Source: Elusimicrobiota bacterium
Lineage (GTDB): Bacteria > Elusimicrobiota > Elusimicrobia > Elusimicrobiales > UBA9959
Assembly: GCA_003482905.1 (NCBI GenBank)
Contig: DMXM01000042.1
Location: 11,821 to 75,820 of the forward strand
Reading direction: 5' to 3'
DNA: 64,000 nucleotides
This document shows, piece after piece, positions 43,330 through 52,166 of this stretch (positions are counted from its first letter, which is position 1; each line of letters begins with the position of its first letter). Below the pieces are notes generated by a model. That model did no database searches and was not told where the DNA came from. It saw only the letters and a program-made list of their open reading frames with translations. Position numbers and translations under genes: made by a program.

Positions 43330-43458
43330 AAGTACCCCACATTAAAAGATTTTCTCTACTTTCATTATTATATCCAAAAAAGGCCGCGGTTCGCAATAAA
43401 AAACGCGCGCCTTCAGCTCCCGGCTCTTATCCGTTCATGGCCAATCCGCGGGTGCGTG

Positions 43459-43505
43459 TTGATATGCAGGCACGTTATAATATATTATTTGTACGATAAT
43501 ATAAT
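43459..43505 (+). promoter_or_regulatory. Promoter region of the TPR-ExbB-TonB operon
   Basis: TTGATA (43459-43464) and TATATT (43481-43486) with a 16-nt spacer form the best pair. Further perfect TATAAT hexamers occur at 43476-43481 and 43500-43505 without a good -35. The 194-nt gap 43330-43523 holds nothing else clear. Confidence 0.5.
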
Positions 43506-43523
43506 TAGGATGGAGCTATCATA

Positions 43524-46500
43524 ATGCCGATGGGGAAATTAAGATTATCCGTAGTGGCGCTGTTGAGCGTTCTATTCTTTCCGGCGGTCCGCTCCCTGGC
43601 CAAGGACGCGCCTCCCTCCCGCGACGCGAAAGCCTGGAAGGCGATGCAGCGGCGCGCCCAGGACGACATGTCCGGCGAAGCGAACATAAAAATGCTCGGG
43701 AATTTTATCCGCGCTTACCCGCAAAGCGCGTTCATTCCGGACGCCCGGTTCGTCATCGCGGAAATGCTTTTCGCCAAAAAGAAATACAGGGAAGCGTGGC
43801 CCCAGTACGGCCTGCTCGCCAAGCAGAAAGGTTCGGCGTACAGGGACGACGCCACGCTGCGCCTTGGGGAGATCCACTACAATAACGGCGACATCCCGGC
43901 GGCGAGGGGCTACTGGAAGGAGATAAGCGATAAGGTCCTGGGACGGTCCGTGCTTTCCGCCGAGGCGATGTACGGCCTTATTCTTTGCGACCTGCGCGAG
44001 AACGATTACCTGTCGGCAAGCCAGAAACTAGAGCGCCTGACGCGGCAGTTCCCCGCTTACGCCAGCCTGGCCAAGGTCAGGGAGCTCACCGCCATCGTCC
44101 GCTACCAGGAAAAAAATTACAACAAGGCCATGGAGGCTATTGAGGATATCGACACGCCGACCGCGGCCTTCTACCGCGGGCTGAGCTATTTTCATTTGAA
44201 GCAGTATCTTGAGGCGGCCCAGGCCTTCGAAAAGCTTTCCACGCTGGCCGGAGGGACCTATGCGGAGATAGGCGGCTATTTTAAAGGCGAAAGCTTCCGC
44301 ATGTCCGGGAACAACCCGCTGGCGGCGCGGGCCTATTCCGCTTTCATCCGCAGGTACCCCGCCAGCCGGCTGGTCCCTTACGCGCAGATCCAGTTCGCCA
44401 ACTCGCTCTTTCACCTGAAGTACGCTAAAAAAGCCATGGAAGTTATCGCCGTGGTGAAGGCGACGCCGGGACTGTCCGGTGAGATAGCGGCTTACGCGCG
44501 CTATATTGAAGCCTCCATCTTTTCATCCGAAGGCGACCAGAAGGCGGCCGTGGCTTCGCTTGATTCGGCAGTCAGGCTGGTGAATAAAGCCGAAAGCCCG
44601 GACGTTTACAGCAGCCTGTACGTGGCCAAGGGTTATTACCTGCTTAAGCAGGGGGACCTTAAGGGCGCCTCCGACGTGCTCAACCGCCTGCTTCAGGAGA
44701 TGCCCTACCATCCGCTCGGGCCCGCGGCCTGCATGATATTGGGCAACTCGGCCTACCTGCGGGGGGACTGGAACGCCGCCATGGCCTCGTATGAGACGGC
44801 CCTGCTCAAATACAAGTACACGGAGCTTTCCGACGTCGCCCTGGCCATGCTGCTCAAGACCTATTACAAGGCGGGCAGGCAACAGGAGCTTGTCACCAAT
44901 GCGAACCGCATTATGAAGGTGGTGGTGTCGGAATTCCCGGCCCAGAACGCCCCCTGGCGCACCTACGCCTATTTCCTGCTGGCCGAGGCCTATTACAAGA
45001 TCAAGCAGTACCCGGAAGCCTCCCTTTACTACCAGCGGGCCATGAAGAACTCCAAGTGGCTATCCGCCGCTCAATTCTCGCTTGCCTGGTCGCGCTATCA
45101 CGAGGAGAACTATACCGAATCCATCGCCCTGGCCCAGAAGGTGATGGTTTCCTACGAGAACTCACCCGAAGAGAAATCAAGCGCGGCATTCCTTATAGGC
45201 GCCAGCCTGTTCAATCAGAAGCAGTACGAGGAGGCCATCGAGGCGTTCCGTCAGCTGCGCAAGAAATTCCCCGGGGACAAGAACGTGCCGGAGAGCTATT
45301 TCCAGGAAGGCATGGCCCTGAAGCAGTCCCGTTATTTCAAGGACGCCCTTATCGCCTGGTCCAGGCTGATAACCCTGTACCCGGACAATATCCTGGCGCA
45401 GGAGGCCATGCTGCAGATGGGCAGGCTTTATTTCCAGGGCCGGACCTACGACAAGGCCGTCAGGGTCTTCGCCGCTTTCGCCGAGAAATGGCCCTCCTCC
45501 GAGTTTTCAGCCGAGGCCGCCTGGCTGCTGGCCCAGTCCCATTACAACGGCAAGAAATACGCCGAGGCCATTGCGGCGTATGACGGCTTTCTCAAAAAGT
45601 TCCCCAAGGACTACCGCGTAGAGGACGGCAAGACCCAGCTGATGCAGTCCTACTACAACCGCGCCATGCTGAGCAGGGAACCCGGGCTGCTGGCCCAGTT
45701 CGTCAAAATGTATCCCAAATCCGAGCTTGCCGCAGAAGCGCAGTACCAGCTGGGCTACGGGCTCTACGCGGCAAAAGACTGGCTTTCGGCGGCCAAAGAG
45801 CTGCGCGCGCTGCTGCTGAACTACCCCGGTACGCCCCAGGCCCCCATGGCCCTGCTGGCGGTGGGCCACGCCGAGGAATACCTGAAAAGGCTGGACGCCG
45901 CGGTGCAGGAATACGAGAGCCTCCTGTCCCTTTTCCCGGCCACCCAGTACGCGATAGACGCCGCGCTGCGGCTTGGCGCCATTTACTTCAGCCAGGAAAA
46001 ATATAAGGAAGCCTCCAATAAGTTCAAGTTCCTGGTGGACCACTCCCATGTCCCCGAGGTCCGCGCGGACGCCATCTACAACATGGCCGTCTGCTATAAG
46101 CGTTCGCAGAATTCCGTGGACGCGCTCTCCGCCTACGAGCTTTTCGTGAAGGATTACCCGGGCGACGAAAGGCAGCTGGACGCCCTGCTGGAGATGGCGG
46201 ACATCCACGCGTCCTCCGACGAACATCAGAAGACCATAGACAGCTATACCCGCGTCCTCGCCAGCAAAAGCAAGAAGCTTACCCCCATGATCAGCATGGA
46301 CATATACGCGAAGATAGGCGACATCTTCATGAAAGCCCTTAATAATAAGGATAGGGCCGTGGTGGCTTACAGCCAGCTTATCCCTATGAAGCCTGAGAAA
46401 TACGATTCCAGGCTGGTGGGGCTGGCTCAGCTGGCCGCGATCTACGAAGAGCGGGCGGACTGGAAAAAATCCCTCTCCATCTACGGCTACATCAGCAGGA

Positions 46501-46703
46501 GCGGCGGACGCAAGGATTGGGTGGCCAGCGCCGCGGGGCGGTCCAAGGAAATTCAGGAGTATCTCCGCGCCAACAGGGCCAGGGAGCAGCAGCTGGCCGC
46601 ACAGGAAGAGCAGAAGGCCGCGGCGGCGGTCCCGACCGCCGTCACCAACGGAGACAAATCTTCGGGCGTGGTTCTGGCGGGCGAAGCCCCCGGGAAAATA
46701 TAG
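43524..46703 (+). CDS. Large secreted tetratricopeptide-repeat protein
   Basis: This 1059-residue exported protein has a signal peptide at about 1-26 (LSVVALLSVLFFPAVRSLA) followed by some 25 TPR-like helix pairs from about residue 45 to 1020. Repeats of the YbgF/CpoB/BamD kind recur (for example FIRAYPQSAFIPDARF, FIRRYPASRLVPYAQIQFA, LYPDNILAQEAMLQMG, LFPATQYAIDAALRLG), each ending in a YP-type turn. The C-terminus is a Gln/Ala coiled stretch. In Tol-Pal systems a small TPR protein (CpoB) sits with TolQRA; here a giant version precedes ExbB/ExbD/TonB genes by 30 nt. Probably a periplasmic scaffold. Shine-Dalgarno GGAG lies 8 nt upstream. Confidence 0.9.
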   Translation: MPMGKLRLSVVALLSVLFFPAVRSLAKDAPPSRDAKAWKAMQRRAQDDMSGEANIKMLGNFIRAYPQSAFIPDARFVIAEMLFAKKKYREAWPQYGLLAKQKGSAYRDDATLRLGEIHYNNGDIPAARGYWKEISDKVLGRSVLSAEAMYGLILCDLRENDYLSASQKLERLTRQFPAYASLAKVRELTAIVRYQEKNYNKAMEAIEDIDTPTAAFYRGLSYFHLKQYLEAAQAFEKLSTLAGGTYAEIGGYFKGESFRMSGNNPLAARAYSAFIRRYPASRLVPYAQIQFANSLFHLKYAKKAMEVIAVVKATPGLSGEIAAYARYIEASIFSSEGDQKAAVASLDSAVRLVNKAESPDVYSSLYVAKGYYLLKQGDLKGASDVLNRLLQEMPYHPLGPAACMILGNSAYLRGDWNAAMASYETALLKYKYTELSDVALAMLLKTYYKAGRQQELVTNANRIMKVVVSEFPAQNAPWRTYAYFLLAEAYYKIKQYPEASLYYQRAMKNSKWLSAAQFSLAWSRYHEENYTESIALAQKVMVSYENSPEEKSSAAFLIGASLFNQKQYEEAIEAFRQLRKKFPGDKNVPESYFQEGMALKQSRYFKDALIAWSRLITLYPDNILAQEAMLQMGRLYFQGRTYDKAVRVFAAFAEKWPSSEFSAEAAWLLAQSHYNGKKYAEAIAAYDGFLKKFPKDYRVEDGKTQLMQSYYNRAMLSREPGLLAQFVKMYPKSELAAEAQYQLGYGLYAAKDWLSAAKELRALLLNYPGTPQAPMALLAVGHAEEYLKRLDAAVQEYESLLSLFPATQYAIDAALRLGAIYFSQEKYKEASNKFKFLVDHSHVPEVRADAIYNMAVCYKRSQNSVDALSAYELFVKDYPGDERQLDALLEMADIHASSDEHQKTIDSYTRVLASKSKKLTPMISMDIYAKIGDIFMKALNNKDRAVVAYSQLIPMKPEKYDSRLVGLAQLAAIYEERADWKKSLSIYGYISRSGGRKDWVASAAGRSKEIQEYLRANRAREQQLAAQEEQKAAAAVPTAVTNGDKSSGVVLAGEAPGKI

Positions 46704-46733
46704 TTCTGGAGAGAATCTAAGGAGGAGTTAACA

Positions 46734-47384
46734 ATGGAAATAGGGATCAAGAGCGCGGCGTTCAGTAATTTTCACTCGTCATTCATTCTGGTGGTTTTGC
46801 TGATAGCCTCCATGGTGTGCCTGGCTTTCATTATAGAGAGATGGCGCTATTTTAAGAAGATAGACGTTAACCACGAGAAGATACTCGCCAAGCTGCGCGG
46901 CAGCATCGCCAACGGCAGAAAAGAGGAATCGCTCGCCCTCCTCGGCGAGGTGGAAGGCAACCCGGTGCTGTCCCTGATTCAGGTGGCCCTGCTCAACGAA
47001 CATCTTCCCAAAGAGCACCTCTCCGAGATCCTGAGGGCCTTTCAGCTGCGCCAGCGCGCGCTGATAGAAAAATCCATCGGCATCCTGGGAACGCTCGGCA
47101 ATACCGCCCCGTTCGTCGGCCTGCTAGGTACGGTGATGGGCATCATTCAGGCCTTCCGCGACCTGGCCGGGCCCCAGGCGCAGGCTAACGGGGCCAGCGT
47201 GGTGGCGACCGGTATAGCCGAGGCCCTTATAGCCACGGCCGCCGGCCTTTTTGTGGCCATACCCGCCGTCATCTTTTATAATTATTTCCTTAAAAGGGTC
47301 AAGCATTTCGTCACCGAGATGGAAGCCGTCGGCATTGAGATGCTGGTGCTTTTATCCATGAAGAGGCAGGGTAATGCAGTCTAA
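46734..47384 (+). CDS. ExbB/TolQ/MotA-family proton channel protein
   Basis: This 216-residue inner-membrane protein has three helices: about 15-37 (SSFILVVLLIASMVCLAFII), 125-150 (LGNTAPFVGLLGTVMGIIQAF) and 168-195 (GIAEALIATAAGLFVAIPAVIFY). The last two carry the family's proton-path threonines and glycines. With ExbD it uses the proton gradient to drive a TonB- or Tol-type protein across the periplasm. AAGGAGG lies 7 nt before ATG. Overlaps the first exbD by 11 nt. Confidence 0.93.
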   Translation: MEIGIKSAAFSNFHSSFILVVLLIASMVCLAFIIERWRYFKKIDVNHEKILAKLRGSIANGRKEESLALLGEVEGNPVLSLIQVALLNEHLPKEHLSEILRAFQLRQRALIEKSIGILGTLGNTAPFVGLLGTVMGIIQAFRDLAGPQAQANGASVVATGIAEALIATAAGLFVAIPAVIFYNYFLKRVKHFVTEMEAVGIEMLVLLSMKRQGNAV

Positions 47385-47793
47385 TTCCTCTTCGGACGAG
47401 CCTATAGTTTCCATAAACGTCACGCCCCTGGTGGACGTGGGGCTGGTGCTTGTGATCATTTTTATGATCACAATGCCCTTCCTGGTGGAAAAGAGCATGA
47501 AAATAAAGCCGTCCGACGCCAAGGTGGTGCAGGTCAGTTCGGCCGCCGACCCGATACTGGTGGAACTTTCCGAAAAGGGCCTGCTGGTGGACGGGCGGAA
47601 GGTGGAGATGGCGGACCTGGCCGGGGCCCTTAAGAAGACCATGGCCGACAGGAACGTGTCGGCGGTTTCTATTTCCGCCGGAAAAAATATGCCTCACGGA
47701 GAGGTCATAAACGTCCTGGACGCGGTTACGGCGGCCGGCACCAAGGAATTGAACCTCATGGACCCCGAGGAGGGAAAAAGTGTCAGTCTCTGA
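47374..47793 (+). CDS. ExbD/TolR-family protein (first copy)
   Basis: This 139-residue bitopic membrane protein carries the key protonatable Asp in INVTPLVDVGLVLVIIFMIT (Asp about 22) within its single helix. The periplasmic domain (about 55-139) has the ExbD fold ending in VLDAVTAAGTKELNLM. It overlaps exbB by 11 nt and the second exbD by 14 nt, so the three are translationally coupled. Confidence 0.93.
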   Translation: MQSNSSSDEPIVSINVTPLVDVGLVLVIIFMITMPFLVEKSMKIKPSDAKVVQVSSAADPILVELSEKGLLVDGRKVEMADLAGALKKTMADRNVSAVSISAGKNMPHGEVINVLDAVTAAGTKELNLMDPEEGKSVSL

Positions 47794-48202
47794 TATTCCC
47801 GAAGACAATATTATTTCCGAGATCAATATGACGCCGCTGGTGGACATCTCGCTGGTGCTCGTCATTATTTTCATGGTGATAGCTCCTTTCTTCTCGCATT
47901 TGCTCAAGCAGATCACCCTGCCGACCGCAAGTACGGCTTCCCTTAACGACCAGAACTCCATTAAAATATCCGTTTTTGAGGACGGCACCCTGGCGGTCAA
48001 CACCACGGTGGTGAAGGAGAACGAGATGGGCGGCGCCATCCTTGCTGAAATAGGCCGGGTGCGGTCCCCCTGGCTGATAATGCGGGCCGACGGCAAGGTC
48101 CGGCACGGCCGCGTGATGGAAATAGTCCGGCTGGCCAAAAAATCCGGCGTGGAGCGCGTCGCCTTCGCCGTTACGCCCAAGATAGAAGGGGGAGCGCAAT
48201 GA
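47780..48202 (+). CDS. ExbD/TolR-family protein (second copy)
   Basis: This 140-residue paralogue of the preceding gene has the same helix motif, INMTPLVDISLVLVIIFMVI (Asp about 22), and a periplasmic domain ending VERVAFAVTPK. It starts with GTG inside the first exbD. Two different ExbD proteins suggest a heteromeric plug in the ExbB channel, a layout known from TonB clusters with tandem exbD genes. Overlaps the TonB gene start by 4 nt. Confidence 0.93.
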   Translation: MSVSDIPEDNIISEINMTPLVDISLVLVIIFMVIAPFFSHLLKQITLPTASTASLNDQNSIKISVFEDGTLAVNTTVVKENEMGGAILAEIGRVRSPWLIMRADGKVRHGRVMEIVRLAKKSGVERVAFAVTPKIEGGAQ

Positions 48203-49227
48203 ACGCCGAGGCACAGGCTTATGTTTTTCCGTTCCCCAAGGCGTCGAACCCCTTAGGAAGGCCTTTTGCGGTGTCGGCGGCGGCCCACCTTCTGCTGCTG
48301 CTGTTTTTTGTTTTCATGGCCAGCCAGCTGGCCGATCAGCCGCTGCCGCAGATAAAGGTGATGGAGATAAACGTGATAGGCAAAGAGGACCTGGCGCTGA
48401 AGGGCACCGGTTCGGATTTCGCCCGCGGCCCCCTGCCGGACAAGGAATTGCTGGCCCAGCCGGCCAAGGGGTCCGGCAACGTCGTCAGGGGCAATACCGC
48501 CAAGCTTTCAAAATCGATGCATACCGAGGCGGCCCCGATCCCGGCGGAAATACCGGTATTGAAATCCCGGGGGCCGCTGTTCGCGGCGCGGGGCAGCATC
48601 GCCTCGGCCGGGGTAGGGCGCGAGAAGATCTATGTGTCCGCCAAAACCATGAAGGCCAGCTATCAAAGCGAGAGCAAGGGCGGGGAAGGCGAAGGCCTGG
48701 TGGGCGTTTCGGGGGCGGCCATCGACCTAAGCGCCAAGAGAGGGTCCGGCGGCTCCGGCGGCACGGGGAATTACCTGAGCGGCGGGGAGGGTTCGGTCAA
48801 CGGCGGCAATACGCTTTCGCGCCGGGGCGCGCCGATACTTTCCGGCTACGGCGTCAGCAACGACCAGGTGCTCCAGGCCTCAAAGAGAAGGCCGGCGGAA
48901 CTGTCCGCCCCTTCGGATGACTTTTTCTCTATCTCCGGCCCATTGCGCGGCCGCAAGATAATAAAGATGAGCCTGCCCCGGTATCCGCGCTGGGCGGAGG
49001 AGCAGGGCCTGGAGGCCCAGGTATCCGTGCGCATAACCGTGACCGCGGCCGGAAAGGTGAAGCCGAACATGCTTATAGAGCAGACCTCCGGCTTCCCGGA
49101 ATTCGACAAGGTGGTCATGGAGGCGGTGAGCCGGATGGTGTTCGTCCCGCTTCCCTACGAGGCCGGCAACCGCGAAGAGTGGGGTGTGACCAGTTTTAAT
49201 TTCAAGCTGAAAAAAAGGAGCGCCTAG
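48199..49227 (+). CDS. TonB-like energy transducer with Gly-rich linker
   Basis: This 342-residue protein has an N-terminal cytoplasmic tail and membrane helix (about 25-44, AVSAAAHLLLLLFFVFMA, containing the His typical of TonB), a long Gly/Ser-rich periplasmic linker (about 155-200, GSGGSGGTGNYLSGGEGSVN) instead of the usual Pro-rich one, and a C-terminal TonB/TolA-type domain (about 250-340: SLPRYPRWAEEQGLEAQVSVR, then GKVKPNMLIEQTSGFPEFD). It would carry energy from ExbB/ExbD/ExbD to an outer-membrane partner. No TonB-dependent receptor is encoded here; the nearest outer-membrane proteins are the PorV-like barrel and OmpA-like proteins of the same operon. Confidence 0.9.
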   Translation: MNAEAQAYVFPFPKASNPLGRPFAVSAAAHLLLLLFFVFMASQLADQPLPQIKVMEINVIGKEDLALKGTGSDFARGPLPDKELLAQPAKGSGNVVRGNTAKLSKSMHTEAAPIPAEIPVLKSRGPLFAARGSIASAGVGREKIYVSAKTMKASYQSESKGGEGEGLVGVSGAAIDLSAKRGSGGSGGTGNYLSGGEGSVNGGNTLSRRGAPILSGYGVSNDQVLQASKRRPAELSAPSDDFFSISGPLRGRKIIKMSLPRYPRWAEEQGLEAQVSVRITVTAAGKVKPNMLIEQTSGFPEFDKVVMEAVSRMVFVPLPYEAGNREEWGVTSFNFKLKKRSA

Positions 49228-49231
49228 CCCT

Positions 49232-50149
49232 ATGGGGAATATCCTTAAAAGTCCCGGTCCGCGCCGTATTATAGCCGCGGCCGCCTGCTTGTTCCTGGCG
49301 CCGGCCATTCTGCCGGCCGCCGCCCCCGGCCCTGGCCAGTCCGGGGATCTCCGCAACGTGGTGATAGAAGGCGTGCCGCGCATACAGATGCGCGGTGACA
49401 AGATCTCTAGCGTGGCCGACATGGACCCCAAACAGTGCGTGGAGGATTTTCTTGCCGCGTACATGTCCGAGAATAATCCCCCGGACAAGCTGGCCATAAC
49501 CCTGCCTTTATACCTGCCTTCCAGCCTGGCCTCGGACATAGTCCTGTCCCCCTGGCGCGGCCGCCTTATAGAGGGGCAGGTGCTGTCCCTTTCCATAAAA
49601 AGCCCGCCCAGGGTGAAGGTAGCGCAGTGGCGGCTTGTGGTGACCGACGACCGCGGAAAAGTCTTTCGCACCATTAAGGGCAACGAGTCCATACCGGATA
49701 CCATAATCTGGGACGGCCTGAGCGATTCCGGAGGCGGTATAAAGGTGGGCCATCCTTACGCTTATTCGCTGTCCGTGCTGGACGATGTGGACGTTCCCAC
49801 TTATCTTTTCGGAAAAAGCGTGACGGTCAACGGTTTTGTGCGCCGCCGTCACGGCCAGCTCGCTCTTTATATTAATACCGAAAGCCTGTTCATGAAGGGC
49901 CCAGCTTTTTCCCCGCAGGGCCAGGCGTACATAAGGGAAGCCCAGGACCTGCTGCGCAAAGCGGTGGACTGGAAAATAACCGCCACCGTATACGGCGACG
50001 ACCAGGACCTGGCCCAGAGGGAGGCGGACATCATAAAGGAATTCCTCGAAGAGAGCCTTCACCTGCCCAAAGGCACCATAGCGGCCAAGGGCCAGCCGTC
50101 TGACAAGGATTTTTACCAGCGAACGGAGATAGTAGCCGTTAAATCATGA
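49232..50149 (+). CDS. Exported protein with FlgD-like and OmpA-like domains
   Basis: A 305-residue protein. The signal peptide is about 1-30 (RRIIAAAACLFLAPAILPAAA). The middle (about 125-195) is a FlgD-type immunoglobulin fold (WRLVVTDDRGKVFRTIKGNE ... IIWDGLSDSGGGIKVGHPYAYSLSV). The C-terminal part (about 205-305) resembles an OmpA peptidoglycan-binding domain: LYINTESLFMKGPAFSPQGQ, then DLAQREADIIKEFLEES with the conserved Arg, although the GHTD stretch reads VYGDD. It probably anchors the complex to the cell wall. The next gene starts within its stop (ATGATG), so expression is coupled. Confidence 0.82.
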   Translation: MGNILKSPGPRRIIAAAACLFLAPAILPAAAPGPGQSGDLRNVVIEGVPRIQMRGDKISSVADMDPKQCVEDFLAAYMSENNPPDKLAITLPLYLPSSLASDIVLSPWRGRLIEGQVLSLSIKSPPRVKVAQWRLVVTDDRGKVFRTIKGNESIPDTIIWDGLSDSGGGIKVGHPYAYSLSVLDDVDVPTYLFGKSVTVNGFVRRRHGQLALYINTESLFMKGPAFSPQGQAYIREAQDLLRKAVDWKITATVYGDDQDLAQREADIIKEFLEESLHLPKGTIAAKGQPSDKDFYQRTEIVAVKS

Positions 50150-52104
50150 TGAAAAAAATAATTCCTTTAGTTTATGCTTCGCTTTCTTTGGGTTGCTTCG
50201 CGGTTTCGGCACGCGCCGCCGCCCCCAATAGCTTCTCAATAACACCGGCAGCGCAGGGAGATTTCGGCGGCTGGCCGCAGAACGGGGCGCATCCTTATAC
50301 GCTGTTGACCGGAAACTGCTACAACCTTACGGTGGAAGCCCTTAAGGCCGACGGCACCAGGGAAACTTCTTATACCGGCCCGGTTCTGCTGGAGCAGTTT
50401 GCCCTGAATTCGGCCGGCAGCGCCGCCACGCCGGTGGTGGGTATTTCGCAGGCCGGCAATATCGGAACCTCCAATATGCTGGGGCTGTCTTCGGTGACGG
50501 TCACCCTGACCGACGGCGTTTATACCTTCGGTGCGGGAGACCAGCTGGGTACACAGATCTGTTTTTACGCGGCTTCGCGGGCGCCGAACGACTATGAAAG
50601 TATCGCTACCGTAGGCGATTTTAAATTAAAAGCCAGTACGCCTACCGCCACCATACCCGGTGTAAGCTCGGGCTATATCGTTTGGCATAACAGCGCGCAG
50701 CAGATGCTGATGATTCCGCCCATACAGGGCCATGTTCCGGCCTCGGTATCCGGCTCCACAGGCACCGTTTCTCCGCAGGTCCTGGGCTCGCCTTTCCGCC
50801 TGACCGCCAAACTTACCGACGCATATTGGAACCGCATACTCAAAGACAGCCGCACCAGCGATACCCTCCGCTTTACCGCCTCCAACTCCTATGTGGGTTT
50901 GAACCCGGTACAGGTAGCCATGACGGACGGCATGGTGGATACCGTAGCCACCGTTACGGACAAGAGCGTTTGTAACTCCACCATAACCCTTACCGTCGAG
51001 GATATCACCGCCAATACAAATAACGGCTTTATCCGCTCCGATACCGTGGATGTTTATATTGCCACCTGTACGGATTCCGGCGGCGTGGTAATACCGCCCC
51101 AGAACGAGGGGTACTTTCAAATTGCCAATTATCCGACCAGTATAATAGCGGGCTCCAATTTTACAATGGACGTTGTGGCAAAGAACGTTACCATAGGCGA
51201 CACGTCCGGAGACGTTCAGTATAAAGGGCAGCTGGTTCCGCTTACGGCGATAGCGCCGGGGATATATGATTTCGCGCCCGGCACGCTTGGAGTTTCGGTT
51301 TTCGATTTTAACGCCACGGACCACGCCGTAGATCCCAGCGACTTCACCCAGACCATAGCCAACCAGACTTATAATAAGACCGGGATCATCTGGCTTGAGC
51401 TGCTGGCCGCTAAGCCGGATGCTTTGTCCGGCGCCAGCGCGCTGGCCGGGCCCATACAGGTTTTCCCCGGGGCGGCCTCCGCCATTTCAGCTTCAGCCTC
51501 GCCAGCCGTTATAGGCCCGCTGTCGGCCTCCGTTATTACGGTGGCTGAGGTGGACGCTTTCGGCAACGGTATCCCCGGCAAAACGCTTTACTTGCAGATG
51601 GTGGAGGGTACGCAAAGCCGTCTCAGCCTGAACGGCGTGCAGGACACTTTTTTCCGCGTGCTTACCGACGCTTCCGGCAGGGCGGTGTTGAACCTGAACA
51701 GCGGTCAGATATCGGAAAAAGTCAGGCTGAGGGTCTATGCTCCGGCGGCCGACGCCCTTTCAGAGGTTTACCTGGACCTGACGGTCTCGCTGCTGGGCAA
51801 TGCCAGCCTGGCCGCCTACCCGAGCCCCGTGCGGATAACCAGGCAGCCCCTTAATATGGAATACAGGCTGGACGAGAACAGCGAGGTGCGGCTGACCATA
51901 ACTGACGCTTTCGGGCATGAGGTTTACAGCAAGACTTACCCCGCCGGCGCCGCCGGCGGCCTGGCCGGGTTCAATGTTGTGCAGTGGGACGGTAAAGCCG
52001 GTTCCGGCGAAAAAGCCGCCGCTGGGGTTTACGGACTGCACCTGGAAATATTGGCCAGAGGCCAGACCAGGAAACTTAAAACAAGGTTCGGGATAAGTAA
52101 ATGA
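50146..52104 (+). CDS. Secreted surface protein with C-terminal FlgD/type-A sorting-like domain
   Basis: This 652-residue protein has a signal peptide at 1-25 (cleavage near SARA-AAPN), several beta-rich Ig-like modules (about 30-540) and a C-terminal domain (about 555-652) reading AAYPSPVRITRQPLNMEYRL, EVRLTITDAFGHEVYSKTYP, WDGKAGSGEKAAAGVYGLHL: the layout of the FlgD-like/type IX type-A sorting domain. Residues about 28-652 are paralogous to the C-terminal half of the von Willebrand protein at 55080-58367. Its stop overlaps an ATG of the PorV-like gene frame. Probably exported to the cell surface; ligand unknown. Confidence 0.85.
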   Translation: MMKKIIPLVYASLSLGCFAVSARAAAPNSFSITPAAQGDFGGWPQNGAHPYTLLTGNCYNLTVEALKADGTRETSYTGPVLLEQFALNSAGSAATPVVGISQAGNIGTSNMLGLSSVTVTLTDGVYTFGAGDQLGTQICFYAASRAPNDYESIATVGDFKLKASTPTATIPGVSSGYIVWHNSAQQMLMIPPIQGHVPASVSGSTGTVSPQVLGSPFRLTAKLTDAYWNRILKDSRTSDTLRFTASNSYVGLNPVQVAMTDGMVDTVATVTDKSVCNSTITLTVEDITANTNNGFIRSDTVDVYIATCTDSGGVVIPPQNEGYFQIANYPTSIIAGSNFTMDVVAKNVTIGDTSGDVQYKGQLVPLTAIAPGIYDFAPGTLGVSVFDFNATDHAVDPSDFTQTIANQTYNKTGIIWLELLAAKPDALSGASALAGPIQVFPGAASAISASASPAVIGPLSASVITVAEVDAFGNGIPGKTLYLQMVEGTQSRLSLNGVQDTFFRVLTDASGRAVLNLNSGQISEKVRLRVYAPAADALSEVYLDLTVSLLGNASLAAYPSPVRITRQPLNMEYRLDENSEVRLTITDAFGHEVYSKTYPAGAAGGLAGFNVVQWDGKAGSGEKAAAGVYGLHLEILARGQTRKLKTRFGISK

Positions 52105-52166
52105 CGGGCCCCGGGCAGACCGGCAGAACGGAAGTTCTTAATAAAATATTCCAGAAGGCGGGGAGA

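Noticed and set aside
43459..43481. TTGATA with the TATAAT at 43476 as a promoter pair
   Set aside because: The spacer would be only 11 nt; the TATATT at 43481 with 16 nt is more plausible.
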